From JAGTVG01 sp963699805 (lineage in GTDB: Bacteria; Bacteroidota; Bacteroidia; Cytophagales; Cyclobacteriaceae), in NCBI GenBank assembly GCA_963699805.1, contig CAVOVH010000015.1, positions 124,001-188,000 on the forward strand: a DNA stretch of 64,000 nt. Direction: 5' to 3'. Position numbers and translations under genes: made by a program. The notes below the pieces were generated by a model. That model saw only the letters and a program-made list of their open reading frames with translations. It was not told where the DNA came from and made no database searches. Shown here piece after piece: positions 1-8,977 of this stretch. Each line of letters opens with the position of its first letter. The stretch's first letter is position 1.

Positions 1-1
1 G

Positions 2-1069
2 AAAGGAATATTTGCTCCATTATCCAAGAATAAAACAAAAAGACTCCAACAGGGAGGTGTTTTTGTACCCAGCCCGCTGGCACTGGATGAAAACAAAACG
101 CCGATCGAGTCCTACCAGCGGTTACTGACCCTGTATTATATAAAATCAGGAGCTACTGCGGTGGTGCCAGGAGCACATACCGGGGAGTTTGCACTGAACG
201 ATCTGGAGATCTATAGGGACTGGTTAAGGTGGGTAAAAGAGATGACAGTTGATTATGGTGAAAAAATGATCCTGATGGCGGCCGTAGGAGGGAATAACTT
301 CATGAAACAGGTGGAACTGGCGGCTGAATTCGGTTATGACCTGGTGATGATTGCCCCCACTGCTTTTTCGGGTAAAAATGAAAAAGAAGTGATTGGCATG
401 ATTCAAACCGTTGCCATGATAATACCGATATTTGGATTTGAATTACAAAGAGCGATTCCTGGAGCCTATTCATTCAGTCTTCAGTTATGGGAATCCCTGT
501 TTGAATTCTCCTATGGGGCGAAAGGGGCCTCCTTCGATACCTATCGTTCATTGGTCATGCTAGAAGCTGCCGCCAGATCCCCAAGAAAGGAATTTTTAAC
601 TTTATTGACCGGCAATGATGACAGGATCGTGGATGATCTGATGGGAGAATATGCATTTGAAATTGAGGGAGAAAAATCAGTGGTTCAATATCATGGTGGG
701 CTTCTTGGACATCTGGCAACCGATACACGTGCTGCCGTAAAATGGGTTCAGAAAATATTGGATAAAAGGAAAACAGGATATTGGGATTTCAGCCTTTCAG
801 AAAAAGCACTGGCCCATGCTGTGAACCGATGTAATATGGCTTTATTCGACGCCTTGGGAAATTTTGAGAATTCGGTCTGGGGGGTTAAATACAGATTGAC
901 TTCACTTGGTTTACTACCTGCTCCCAATTGTTTTGCTGAAACAGGCCGCTCCGGACAGGCAGAAGCAATCGATCGGGTATATCGGGAATACCCGGAGATC
1001 ACTGATCATGAATTCCTCCGGGAAAACCTGGAAAGTTTTAAAAAGGAGGTAGGGATCCGGAATGGATAG
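2..1069 (+). CDS. DapA/N-acetylneuraminate lyase family aldolase, 5' end missing
   Basis: This is a class I aldolase of the dihydrodipicolinate synthase superfamily, which makes or cleaves 2-keto acids in the cytoplasm through a lysine Schiff base. The frame is open from base 2 to the stop at 1067-1069, so the true start lies left of the window. The GTG at 161 is internal because conserved family sequence (VFVPSPLALDE, then the GxxTGE-like GAHTGEF) lies on both sides of it. The segment YGAKGASFDTYRS probably carries the Schiff-base lysine. The usual YxxP of lysine-biosynthetic DapA is replaced by IAPTAF, so a sugar-acid or other keto-acid substrate is more likely than aspartate semialdehyde. 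It is probably co-transcribed with the two following genes. The exact reaction is unknown. Confidence 0.8.
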   Translation, partial: KGIFAPLSKNKTKRLQQGGVFVPSPLALDENKTPIESYQRLLTLYYIKSGATAVVPGAHTGEFALNDLEIYRDWLRWVKEMTVDYGEKMILMAAVGGNNFMKQVELAAEFGYDLVMIAPTAFSGKNEKEVIGMIQTVAMIIPIFGFELQRAIPGAYSFSLQLWESLFEFSYGAKGASFDTYRSLVMLEAAARSPRKEFLTLLTGNDDRIVDDLMGEYAFEIEGEKSVVQYHGGLLGHLATDTRAAVKWVQKILDKRKTGYWDFSLSEKALAHAVNRCNMALFDALGNFENSVWGVKYRLTSLGLLPAPNCFAETGRSGQAEAIDRVYREYPEITDHEFLRENLESFKKEVGIRNG

Positions 1070-1120
1070 TTGATCTAAAATATTATTAGCATTGTGGGAC
1101 CTGTTGCCTAAATAGTGAAA

Positions 1121-1160
1121 AATCGTATTTTAAATGATTGAATACATCTAAAATACGATT
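1121..1160. promoter_or_regulatory. Perfect 12-bp inverted repeat between aldolase and SDR genes
   Basis: AATCGTATTTTA (1121-1132) and its exact complement TAAAATACGATT (1149-1160) are separated by 16 bases. No U-run follows directly, so a factor-independent terminator is not clear. It could be an operator for a dimeric regulator or an mRNA stem-loop that separates expression of the first gene from the next two. Confidence 0.4.
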
Positions 1161-1292
1161 AATAAAAATATAAATAATGATCGAAATTCCCCTCCTTGGA
1201 GGGCAGGTCCAGGATATATTCCGGAAGAAGAATAGTGGATATAAAACTGAAAATGAGTTCTTTAACATTAATCAGATATAATTTTAGTTTAA

Positions 1293-2324
1293 ATGAAATT
1301 CAGTGATATAGAAAACGAAAAGCAGCTCTGGGATTTTATGACGGATCCCTCTGAAAAATTAGTTCAGTGTGTTTCGCGGCTGGATGGAGACTTGCTCGTG
1401 CTGGGTGGAAGTGGTAAGATGGGAAAAGAGCTGGTAGGATTGATCCGGAATGCAGATCGTCTGACTGGTAAATCACGGAATATTCAGGTCGCCTCCACCT
1501 TTTCAAATAAGGAGGATCGGGACATCTTTAATGAAATGAATGTAACCTGTCTGAAAGGCGATCTTTCTGAAGAAAAATTTATTCAATCTTTACCGGAGGC
1601 TCCTTTTGTGATATATATGCTGGGATTCAAATTTGGGAGTAGATCTGACTGGAGAAAGACCTTTCACATAAACGCCATTGTACCTTATCTCATTGGGAAG
1701 AAATACCCTCATTCCAGGGTTGTTGTTTTTTCCTCTGGCAATCCTTACCCGCATACCCCGGTTTCAGAGGGAGGATGTATCGAAACTGATCCCCTGGATC
1801 CGGCCGGGATCTACGGCTGGAGTATTGTCGCCAGGGAAGGAGCCTTTGCTACCACAGCGCTGCAATTTCCGGATCAGAAATTATGTTTCTTCAGGCTCAT
1901 GTATGCACAACATTTATATTATGGGGTATTGGTTGATCTTGCCCGGATGGTCTGGAATAACGAACCAATTTCCCTGAAAATGCCTGCCGTCAATCTGATA
2001 TCTCAACGGGATGCCAATGAGATCGCGATCCGGTCCCTGGAATTTTGCAGCCATCCTTCTTTTATTCTGAATGTAGCCGGATCGACGGTAAAGGTTAAAA
2101 AAATTGTCGAAAAAATGGGCCTCCTGATGGGCAGATCTCCCCAATTGATTGATGATGAACAGGCTGAAGCACTCCTGGCCAACGACAGATTATGCAAAAA
2201 AACTTTTGGTGAGTACCGGGACGATATAAATGAGATGATCGAGGCAGCCTCCTGGTGGGTCATGAATGGAAAAATGACCTGGGATAAGCCCACCTATTTT
2301 GGACGTGCGGATCATAAATACTGA
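1293..2324 (+). CDS. NAD-dependent epimerase/dehydratase-like (extended SDR) protein
   Basis: A 343-residue protein of the extended short-chain dehydrogenase family. It has a Rossmann glycine motif GGSGKMG near residues 38-44 and the strand with VVVFSSGN near residue 146, typical of NAD(P)-binding nucleotide-sugar or lactone-type epimerases. At the active site the family YxxxK motif reads YGWSI: the tyrosine is present but the lysine is isoleucine. It may bind nucleotide without classical SDR chemistry. It follows the aldolase by about 220 bases and its stop lies 4 bases before the GNAT start, so it is likely co-translated with the latter. The role is probably sugar-acid or amino-sugar metabolism, by inference from neighbours only. 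Confidence 0.75.
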   Translation: MKFSDIENEKQLWDFMTDPSEKLVQCVSRLDGDLLVLGGSGKMGKELVGLIRNADRLTGKSRNIQVASTFSNKEDRDIFNEMNVTCLKGDLSEEKFIQSLPEAPFVIYMLGFKFGSRSDWRKTFHINAIVPYLIGKKYPHSRVVVFSSGNPYPHTPVSEGGCIETDPLDPAGIYGWSIVAREGAFATTALQFPDQKLCFFRLMYAQHLYYGVLVDLARMVWNNEPISLKMPAVNLISQRDANEIAIRSLEFCSHPSFILNVAGSTVKVKKIVEKMGLLMGRSPQLIDDEQAEALLANDRLCKKTFGEYRDDINEMIEAASWWVMNGKMTWDKPTYFGRADHKY

Positions 2325-2328
2325 GTTC

Positions 2329-3630
2329 ATGGAACCTGCCAGCCTTCATCCAGATCATCATTCAGCTGAAAAACAGTTAAATTTATCAGCATCGAATATG
2401 TCGGACTATGGTTACGCCAGGTTTTGTTATGTCGAGGAAAAAGAAAAAATTCTCAGGCTTGGCTTTCGGATGATCGACCTGGGGCGTCATGCAGATGGTT
2501 CCCCAGAATTCCTGAAGATCCTCATACCTGAAAAATATCTTTTCTTGCTTTCCAGGGAAAGAGACCAGAAACTAAACCGACTGGCGGATTTTTATCTGGA
2601 GGAGGTAGGGGACCAGATCGATCATTTGAAAATATTAAGCAAAAGGGCTGGATGGAATCAAACCGAAAAGGATCTGGAAATATTGATCCAGATGGCCAAA
2701 CATTCATACTATCTAGCCAAAATTAAAACAAACGAAAAAAATATCCCCTTAGGAAGTGGGGCATTGGTAAACCTGGGAGAAAATATTTCATGGATCAGCA
2801 TGATCCTGGTGCATGCGGAGGTCCGCCGGCAGGGGATTGCAGCTTGTCTTTTATATCATTGTCTGCAAAAGGCAAGAACAAAAGGAAAAAGCCGGATTGT
2901 GGGCCTGGATGCAACACCAGGAGGCAAAAAACTGTATGACCTTCTTGGTTTTGAAAAATCCTTTTCAATCCGGAGATGCAAAGTGCCGGTTCACATATCC
3001 TATCCGAATTCGCCGGGCATATCTCTTGAACCTTTCTTCCGGTATGATTCCATCAGTGATTTTCTTTATCAAAGAGGATTTGAAGGTAGGGATAATTTAT
3101 TCCGTTCCCTGCTAAAAGTGTCCAAGGGAGGATGTTTCATTGCCAGGAGCAAAAAAGCTGTTGCAGGATTGGTGATGAGCAGGCCAGGAGCATTGAAACC
3201 TTATGTGGGTCCGTTGATCGCAGATAATGAGGAGGTGGCTGCAATGTTATTGGGAAAAGCCCTTTTACATTGGAAAGATCAGGGAATTGACCAGGTGTTG
3301 ATCGATGTTCCATCAACAAAGTTAAAAAAACTCTCATCAGAAAATAAGGATGGGGACAGTAAAGGCGATATACCTGTTCTGGTGGAAGATGGATTTTTAA
3401 AGGGAAGTTACGTTTTGAGAAAATTTGACAGGATGTATCACCTGGTATCTGAAAAGAATCAGGAAAGCATTTTTAATTTTCTTAAGAACGATTTCTCAAA
3501 AGAAGATAAAATAGCCAATATGCTGGATGAGTCCGAAAAAAGTTATGGTAATACGATGGCATATGTTGAAAAAGAAAAAAATGAGTTACTCAGGTATCAG
3601 TATGCCATTGGCGGACCGGAATTCAGTTAG
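2329..3630 (+). CDS. Two-lobed GNAT family N-acetyltransferase
   Basis: A 433-residue protein with a GNAT acetyl-CoA binding core at about residues 150-225 (ISMILVHAEVRRQGIAACLL is the R/QxxGxG/A loop region). A second, weaker GNAT-like C-terminal half lies around residues 285-370, as in YitH-like acetyltransferases. I chose the ATG at 2329 because it follows the upstream stop by 4 bases; a TTG at 2299 would overlap the SDR gene and adds 10 residues with no family support. It belongs to the aldolase-SDR-GNAT set. The acceptor could be an amino sugar or amino acid derivative, but nothing in the sequence fixes it. No signal peptide is seen, so it is cytoplasmic. Confidence 0.75.
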   Translation: MEPASLHPDHHSAEKQLNLSASNMSDYGYARFCYVEEKEKILRLGFRMIDLGRHADGSPEFLKILIPEKYLFLLSRERDQKLNRLADFYLEEVGDQIDHLKILSKRAGWNQTEKDLEILIQMAKHSYYLAKIKTNEKNIPLGSGALVNLGENISWISMILVHAEVRRQGIAACLLYHCLQKARTKGKSRIVGLDATPGGKKLYDLLGFEKSFSIRRCKVPVHISYPNSPGISLEPFFRYDSISDFLYQRGFEGRDNLFRSLLKVSKGGCFIARSKKAVAGLVMSRPGALKPYVGPLIADNEEVAAMLLGKALLHWKDQGIDQVLIDVPSTKLKKLSSENKDGDSKGDIPVLVEDGFLKGSYVLRKFDRMYHLVSEKNQESIFNFLKNDFSKEDKIANMLDESEKSYGNTMAYVEKEKNELLRYQYAIGGPEFS

Positions 3631-3743
3631 TTTATATTGTTTATTCGCTTTTAGATACATTTTTAAAATAGCATGTATGGGGTAACGGTTTTCTAATTAA
3701 GTTTTATAGAATCAACTCCTATTTCCAGCTGATTATCTAGTAT

Positions 3744-3998
3744 TCATTGATTGGTTTTCAAGGGTCCACCCCTAAAATCAGGAACATTCAAAGAGGCTCA
3801 GTTTATAACAAACTATACACCAGGTAGGATTAAAGCGCTTGACGTTATTGCCTGATAGACATCCATATCCAAGGGTAAACCATGGAATAACCAGTCAATT
3901 AACTTCCAAGCAGTACTGGTCTGTTAGTATGAATCGCCGCTTCTGTCCAACTCATCAGCCCACCCAGTCAGTTCGGCAATCCTTTTGTTCATTTCGAA
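3744..3998 (-). pseudogene. Decayed C-terminal remnant of a Gfo/Idh/MocA oxidoreductase
   Basis: One frame on the minus strand, interrupted by three in-frame stops, reads MNKRIAELTGWADEL, then GLPLDMDVYQAITSSAL, and finally SLNVPDFRGGPLKT before a last stop at 3744-3746. The GLPLDMDVYDxA block followed about 30 residues later by a PDFTRGxWK block is the C-terminal signature of the Gfo/Idh/MocA NAD-dependent sugar oxidoreductases. The rest of the gene is gone: the DUF4832 gene ends 45 bases upstream on the same strand. The piece lies in the 413-base gap between the GNAT gene and DUF4832; the remainder of that gap shows no gene. The identification comes from motif memory, not an alignment. Confidence 0.6.
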
Positions 3999-4043
3999 AG
4001 TGTATTTTTATAATTTTTTTTTGGATAACTGTACCCTCTTTAC

Positions 4044-5417
4044 TCACTCAATTTCAACCTCACTTAAATTGTACCACCCTTGAGAATCACGACCTTCTAT
4101 GGCCAACTTTACAGCAACTTCTTTGGAAAAGGGATCAATCAATGCCAAAACCAGATTATACCTTCCCGGTTTTATATCAGAAGGTATTTCCAGATCCAAG
4201 CTCAAGGTATGTTTTCCAGGTAGCCAATCCCTCAGATCGGTATTGTATGATGGATCTTGGATGATCATGCCCTGGGATCTACGATCTTTAGGAAGTAATT
4301 TAAACCTGATAAGATAATTTCTATATGGCGGAGCTACGCCCAGATTCTCCCATTCGCTTTCAATATGAAGGTTTTGGCCTGATTTGACGTTTGAAGGCAA
4401 TGTGATATAGTTTATTACAAAACGATATCCCATCTTTTTAATAAATTCTTCCAATTCACCCCACCATCTTGGAGGTATCGGCGACGATTTATTATTAAAA
4501 ACCGAAATATGCCAACGCAAAGCTTCATTCATAATAAACTCAATATCATATCCTTCGTCAGCCCATCTTTGCATTACTCCACAAGATTCAAAACACACAG
4601 GGGCATGCTTCCAGGCATCGTTCGCATCCGCTTGATCCAGCGACTGTTGATAAGAATCCCTCATGTGATTCCAATCCGTACTCCAATACCCAAGGTCTCC
4701 TAAACAATCCGCTCTCCAACCTGTCCCGTTACCAATGGCGTAAGCCAGTTCCTTCTCACCCCCAATAAGCATGATCAATGGAGTCTTATCAAAACTATCA
4801 AGATAAATATCAACCAATGCTTTGCGGATCTCGGGTTTGACTAACGGAAGGGGCTCAATAAATGAAAAATGCCATTCACCCCAATGTCCTAAGGAGCGTA
4901 TATCTATATGGTCAATATCCGGATTCCCATCATATCGTTCTCCAAAATTCTTTACCAACCGCCCCATGTATTCCAGGTATAATGGGTCATTGTGATCCGG
5001 CATCCAGCTTTTACCTCCACCACGCTCCGGCGTATATTCAAATCCCTTCGCACCTAAATCCCTGTACCATGGTGGAGCACTGCCATTCGCGGGCATAATT
5101 CCCAGGGCTACCCTTTGACCACGGGATTTTGCAGTTTCAATGACTTCATCAATTGTATCCCAGCGATAATTACCATTCTCAGGTTCTATATCACTCCAGT
5201 AGAAACGCCAGTAAGCTATTCTTGAAGTGGGATATCCTTCAACATCGCCATCAAACGAATTGGCTGTTGTAATTCCCTTTCCGGGATTATAAAGAACATC
5301 ATCGATGACTTCAGGGAAAACGGTATGTTTTCCGGGATTACCCCGGAATCCGGTTTGTGCCAGGGCAATTCCATTAAAAACTATCAGTTGGGAAATAATA
5401 ATAATTTTGACATACAT
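4044..5417 (-). CDS. Secreted DUF4832 (TIM-barrel, glycosidase-like) protein
   Basis: A 457-residue exported protein with a Sec signal peptide over residues 1-20 (cleavage near ALA/QTG). The N-terminal part matches the DUF4874/DUF4832 pattern: DVLYNPGKGI, RIAYWRFYWSDIEPENG, and HIDIRSLGHWGEWH, the last like the acidic strand ends of clan-A glycosidase barrels. About residues 345-457 form a beta-sandwich (DUF4832 C-terminal Ig-like module). Family members occur beside glycan-degrading enzymes and are thought to be glycosidases, but no substrate is established. It is transcribed alone, with a 535-base divergent gap towards the NRAMP-like gene. Confidence 0.75.
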   Translation of the reverse strand: MYVKIIIISQLIVFNGIALAQTGFRGNPGKHTVFPEVIDDVLYNPGKGITTANSFDGDVEGYPTSRIAYWRFYWSDIEPENGNYRWDTIDEVIETAKSRGQRVALGIMPANGSAPPWYRDLGAKGFEYTPERGGGKSWMPDHNDPLYLEYMGRLVKNFGERYDGNPDIDHIDIRSLGHWGEWHFSFIEPLPLVKPEIRKALVDIYLDSFDKTPLIMLIGGEKELAYAIGNGTGWRADCLGDLGYWSTDWNHMRDSYQQSLDQADANDAWKHAPVCFESCGVMQRWADEGYDIEFIMNEALRWHISVFNNKSSPIPPRWWGELEEFIKKMGYRFVINYITLPSNVKSGQNLHIESEWENLGVAPPYRNYLIRFKLLPKDRRSQGMIIQDPSYNTDLRDWLPGKHTLSLDLEIPSDIKPGRYNLVLALIDPFSKEVAVKLAIEGRDSQGWYNLSEVEIE

Positions 5418-5952
5418 ACTAAAAAAATTTAATTAAACTCAATAAAAAGGAAACCCATTAGAACTCATTCAAATCCTTAAATTATTCAGATTATTACAGA
5501 TGATTAAGCAAGTATTATCAGGTAATTTATCAAGTCCTGTTACACGTTTCTGCAGTCTCTTCATTATTATCACAAATAGTATACTCGCTTCCAGGATATT
5601 TTTTCTTTTACTTTTATTTATTCAAAATAAATAATTACTACAAGACAAAAAAATATAAACTGAGTTTCATAACCGGAATTTGTACATTAAATACATTGCA
5701 TACATTGGGTCCTTTATTTGTATGGTTTGAGATATGCGATTTGAATTCTGATATAATTTTTTTAAAAGTACCGTTCTAAAATCGAATCTCATTAAGTTTT
5801 TCAGAAACGGATTGGGGCTTTATTTTTGTCATCTATTGGAATAGTAGCCTATGATTTTAATATACGGTTTACTCTTTTTTGTCCTCAATCTCTATTTTTT
5901 AACTTTGAGCTTACCTTCATTTTTTTTAATGTAATTTGCCTATTTTTATTCC
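5418..5952. other. AT-rich divergent intergenic region
   Basis: I see no gene in these 535 bases. They must hold the promoters for the divergent DUF4832 and NRAMP-like genes. A small regular feature is TACATT repeated three times at exact 9-base spacing (5683, 5692, 5701). Plus-strand reading frames here, such as one from 5826 into the transporter gene, lack family features and overlap real coding sequence. Confidence 0.5.
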
Positions 5953-7158
5953 ATGATAATTCACAGGAATATTTTACGTTTTATTGGTCCCGGGATCATT
6001 ACTGCCGCTCTGATTTTCGGACCCGGGAGCCTTATCATTACTTCCAAGCTGGGTTCTTTATTCCAGTACAGGCTGCTTTGGCTGGTGGTACTTTCTACCT
6101 TTTTCATGATCATATTTACCATCATGTCTGCCAGGTTCGGATTGGCAATGGATCAATCCATGATGCAGACCCTAAGAAAGAAATACGGGAGATTCTATTC
6201 AGTAGTGATTGGAATATGTATTACCGGTGTAACGATTTCCTTTCAGACAGGCAATGCGATCGGGGCAGGCCTGGCGGTTGGTGGTTTATTTAACCATTCC
6301 CCAATGCCCTGGACCCTCTTTTTTTCACTTCTGGCCATCGTCATGTTATTTTTTAAATCTTTTTATCGTTTGCTTGAAAAAGTGATGATCCTGATGGTGG
6401 TCATCATGATAGGTTCATTCCTGATCACGCTGGTGATTTCAAATCCATCTCTGGGGGAGGTATTGGAAGGATTCTGGCCGGTGATTCCGAAAGGTTCCGA
6501 ATTTTTGTCGATTGCACTGGTTGCTTCGAGTTTTTCCCTGGTAGGGGCTTTTTTCCAGTCTTATCTCGTACAACAGAAAAACTGGAAAGTACAGGATAAA
6601 AGGATCTGTATCCGAGAAGGTATTTCAGGGATCATTATCCTTGGTTTTATTTCCATACTTGTCCTGATGACGGCCGGAACTGTTCTTCACACACAAGGAG
6701 TGGAAGTCCGGACTGCTGCTGACCTGGGCAAGGTACTTGAGCCCCTGTTTGGTCCTTTTGCATTCGGGATCTTCATGGTAGGTCTGTTTGCTGCCTCCTT
6801 TTCTTCGCTGATAGGAAATGCCACGCTTGGCGGAAGTATACTTGCCGACACCTTATCCCTTTCAACGGATTTACGTACCTGGCCGGTGAGGTTGTTGATC
6901 ATGACCTTTATCGCCATTGGTGCTACCATTGCCGTCACTTTCAGACAGTTTGGCATTGAATTGATCATCGGAGCACAAGCTTTCACCATTTTATTTGCAC
7001 CTTTTGTTGGTCTGGTAATTTTTCTTTTATCCAGCAACAGAAAAATGATGGGCTCATTACAAAACGGACCCTGGATCAGGATCATGGGCATCATAGGATT
7101 GGGATTGCTGGTCATACTGGCGCTGGCCAATGCCTACCTGATGATATTTGAAGTGTGA
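5953..7158 (+). CDS. NRAMP-like transporter with non-canonical metal site
   Basis: A 401-residue inner-membrane protein with about eleven hydrophobic helices, matching the NRAMP (LeuT-fold) family from GPGIITAAL in helix 1 to the C-terminus. Canonical proton-coupled Mn/Fe transporters carry DPGN in helix 1 and MPH in helix 6. Here helix 1 reads FGPGSLI and helix 6 reads VGAFFQSYLVQQKNW, so both metal-binding signatures are absent. The ion or solute carried is therefore uncertain. The gene stands alone between two minus-strand genes. A second, frameshifted relative is at 41769-42999. Family assignment is firm; function is not. Confidence 0.75.
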   Translation: MIIHRNILRFIGPGIITAALIFGPGSLIITSKLGSLFQYRLLWLVVLSTFFMIIFTIMSARFGLAMDQSMMQTLRKKYGRFYSVVIGICITGVTISFQTGNAIGAGLAVGGLFNHSPMPWTLFFSLLAIVMLFFKSFYRLLEKVMILMVVIMIGSFLITLVISNPSLGEVLEGFWPVIPKGSEFLSIALVASSFSLVGAFFQSYLVQQKNWKVQDKRICIREGISGIIILGFISILVLMTAGTVLHTQGVEVRTAADLGKVLEPLFGPFAFGIFMVGLFAASFSSLIGNATLGGSILADTLSLSTDLRTWPVRLLIMTFIAIGATIAVTFRQFGIELIIGAQAFTILFAPFVGLVIFLLSSNRKMMGSLQNGPWIRIMGIIGLGLLVILALANAYLMIFEV

Positions 7159-7219
7159 AAAGGTATAAATAACTGGAATAGAATAGGATATCTCCAGGAA
7201 CTTTCACCTTCTCACACTT
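7151..7219. terminator. Long inverted repeat in convergent gap, possible bidirectional terminator
   Basis: AAGTGTGAAAAGGT (7151-7164) pairs with ACCTTCTCACACTT (7206-7219) at 13 of 14 positions across a 41-base loop that itself contains a CTGGA/TCCAG stem. The left arm includes the stop codon of the NRAMP-like gene and the structure lies before the end of the convergent DUF5060 gene. A role in ending both transcripts is inferred from position; no strong U-run is present. Confidence 0.4.
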
Positions 7220-7243
7220 GTATCATGATACGTGTTTATATGG

Positions 7244-8977
7244 CTAATCAATGGGTTCCAATATGAAGGCCAGATCATTTCCCACATAATTTGCATGGGA
7301 TCCTTCTATCTGCATTTTAGGAATTTCAAAACTTATTTTTTTACGATTATTCTCAATTTCTTCATCGTAAATAAATGCCCCTCTCCAGGTATGGTAGATC
7401 CTCAGCCTGTATTTCCCCTGATCGACCTCCGGCAATGTAATTGTTTTATTGGCCATATCGGTTTTGGCATTCGCCACCCATCCGAAAATCAGCTGATCGC
7501 TTCCCATGGCATATCCATCACCATCTGAATTTTCAACTGCTACCGGATGGATATTGGTGAGTTTTGAAAAGGGGATTTCATCAACGAACTGGCGGAAATT
7601 CAGCAATTGATAAGTGATCACATTATCATTCAGCCGGTTGGAATATGCCCACCAGAAAGGTGACATGGCAGTTCCTGTTGCCAGGGTGACCCAGAGCGCA
7701 TTGTGATATTGTGAAAGGTATCCAGGCATACTCATTTCATAAAACATGTGATCCCATCCTGTTTCAGGGATGATAGCCGGTTTCTCAAAATTGTTCCACA
7801 ATTTCTGTACCTGACCGGCATAATTCCGGTAGCTGTAGGTCAGCGGATGGGTTTCCGAGGATTCGATGCTTCCATCCCGGATAATGGGGAATCCTTGCGC
7901 TTCATAGATTTCCCTGCCGGCCATATCAAAAATTTCATATCCTTCCTGCCACCACTCCTTGATACCACCACTTCTGGTCCCTGTGGTAGGATGATTATAC
8001 GGATCGTTTTTCTTGAAATATTCATGGATCTTCCGTCCCCAGTTGGCGGCCCCTAGGCTGTCACCGGTTACCCATCCTTCCGTACCGTTCACTTCATCAA
8101 CGACAAACCAGATGCCCAGGGAACGGCTGTAAGCCCAACGGGCCACAAAATATCTGAGTAGTTTTTCCTGGTATTTCCAGGATTCATCGTCACTGAAAAA
8201 ATCTTTTACGTTACAGACCAACTGATAGGGGTTGGAATTCCACCGGCTGTTTCCTCCTCCCCAGACCTTTTCAGATATATAGGAATGAAACCATATATTA
8301 AGACTGAGCAGCATTTCACGATCCTCACACATCTCAAGGAGTTCATCCAACCTTCCACATAAATTCTGGTCGTATCTGCCCAGGCCACTTCCCCATGTTT
8401 CCAGCGGGGTTATAAAAGTACTGATGAAATTCACGCCAAGTTCTTTCAGATGATCGAGTTCTTCTGGCGTAATTCTCCCCTCATTGAATTCAGCATATCC
8501 GTCGTTGAACCATAGACCCACACCAAAATAAGAGGATCCATCGGCATATTGCAGATACCTTTTATTGGAAGCGATCTGCATAGGTCCATTATACGGGGAA
8601 TCGATCACTACAAAATTCATCGTCTCACTGGTCGTCTCACCACTTCGGTCACGGACCTGGATCACGTATTTCCAGGATCCTTTCTCGTGGGGAGAAAACC
8701 GTACCATCCACATGGTTTGCCATGAGGAATAATTATAAAAGCCAAACATCTTCCACTCCTTGCCTGAAGGGGAAGTAAAAATGGCAGTCACATCGATTTC
8801 ATCCGGATCAAAAGGATTCACAAAATCACCTTTTATGTCAAAACGTGTTTCCAGTTTATCGTATATTCCAACGGTATCCAGGTTCTGCCTGACATTGGAA
8901 ATTTCAGGATTCCCGAAAGCCTTCGATGAGAAAATGATAAAAGCTGCTGCCAGCAGCATAAATCCAGTATTTTTCAT
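7244..8977 (-). CDS. DUF5060 glycosidase-like secreted protein
   Basis: A 577-residue exported protein with a Sec signal over residues 1-22 (cleavage near AFG/NPE). Residues about 25-130 form the DUF5060 beta-sandwich (FDIKGDFVNPFDPDEIDVTA). Residues about 135-470 form a TIM barrel with clan-A glycosidase landmarks: VDEVNG as probable acid/base strand end and IIPETGWD as probable nucleophile strand end. The C-terminus is a small beta domain. Family relatives act on plant or algal glycans; the exact linkage is unknown. Convergent with the NRAMP-like gene and divergent from the tandem GH9 pair. Confidence 0.75.
   Translation of the reverse strand: MKNTGFMLLAAAFIIFSSKAFGNPEISNVRQNLDTVGIYDKLETRFDIKGDFVNPFDPDEIDVTAIFTSPSGKEWKMFGFYNYSSWQTMWMVRFSPHEKGSWKYVIQVRDRSGETTSETMNFVVIDSPYNGPMQIASNKRYLQYADGSSYFGVGLWFNDGYAEFNEGRITPEELDHLKELGVNFISTFITPLETWGSGLGRYDQNLCGRLDELLEMCEDREMLLSLNIWFHSYISEKVWGGGNSRWNSNPYQLVCNVKDFFSDDESWKYQEKLLRYFVARWAYSRSLGIWFVVDEVNGTEGWVTGDSLGAANWGRKIHEYFKKNDPYNHPTTGTRSGGIKEWWQEGYEIFDMAGREIYEAQGFPIIRDGSIESSETHPLTYSYRNYAGQVQKLWNNFEKPAIIPETGWDHMFYEMSMPGYLSQYHNALWVTLATGTAMSPFWWAYSNRLNDNVITYQLLNFRQFVDEIPFSKLTNIHPVAVENSDGDGYAMGSDQLIFGWVANAKTDMANKTITLPEVDQGKYRLRIYHTWRGAFIYDEEIENNRKKISFEIPKMQIEGSHANYVGNDLAFILEPID

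Noticed and set aside
161..163. GTG as the start of the first aldolase gene
   Set aside because: Family-like sequence including VFVPSPLALDE lies upstream and the frame is open to the window edge, so the gene is truncated by the window.
3839..4264. 141-codon plus-strand frame
   Set aside because: It is antisense to the DUF4832 3' end and the oxidoreductase remnant; residue composition is unlike a protein family.
5826..6293. 155-codon plus-strand frame entering the NRAMP-like gene
   Set aside because: It is out of frame with the transporter, which has clear helices and motifs, and contains no recognisable domain.
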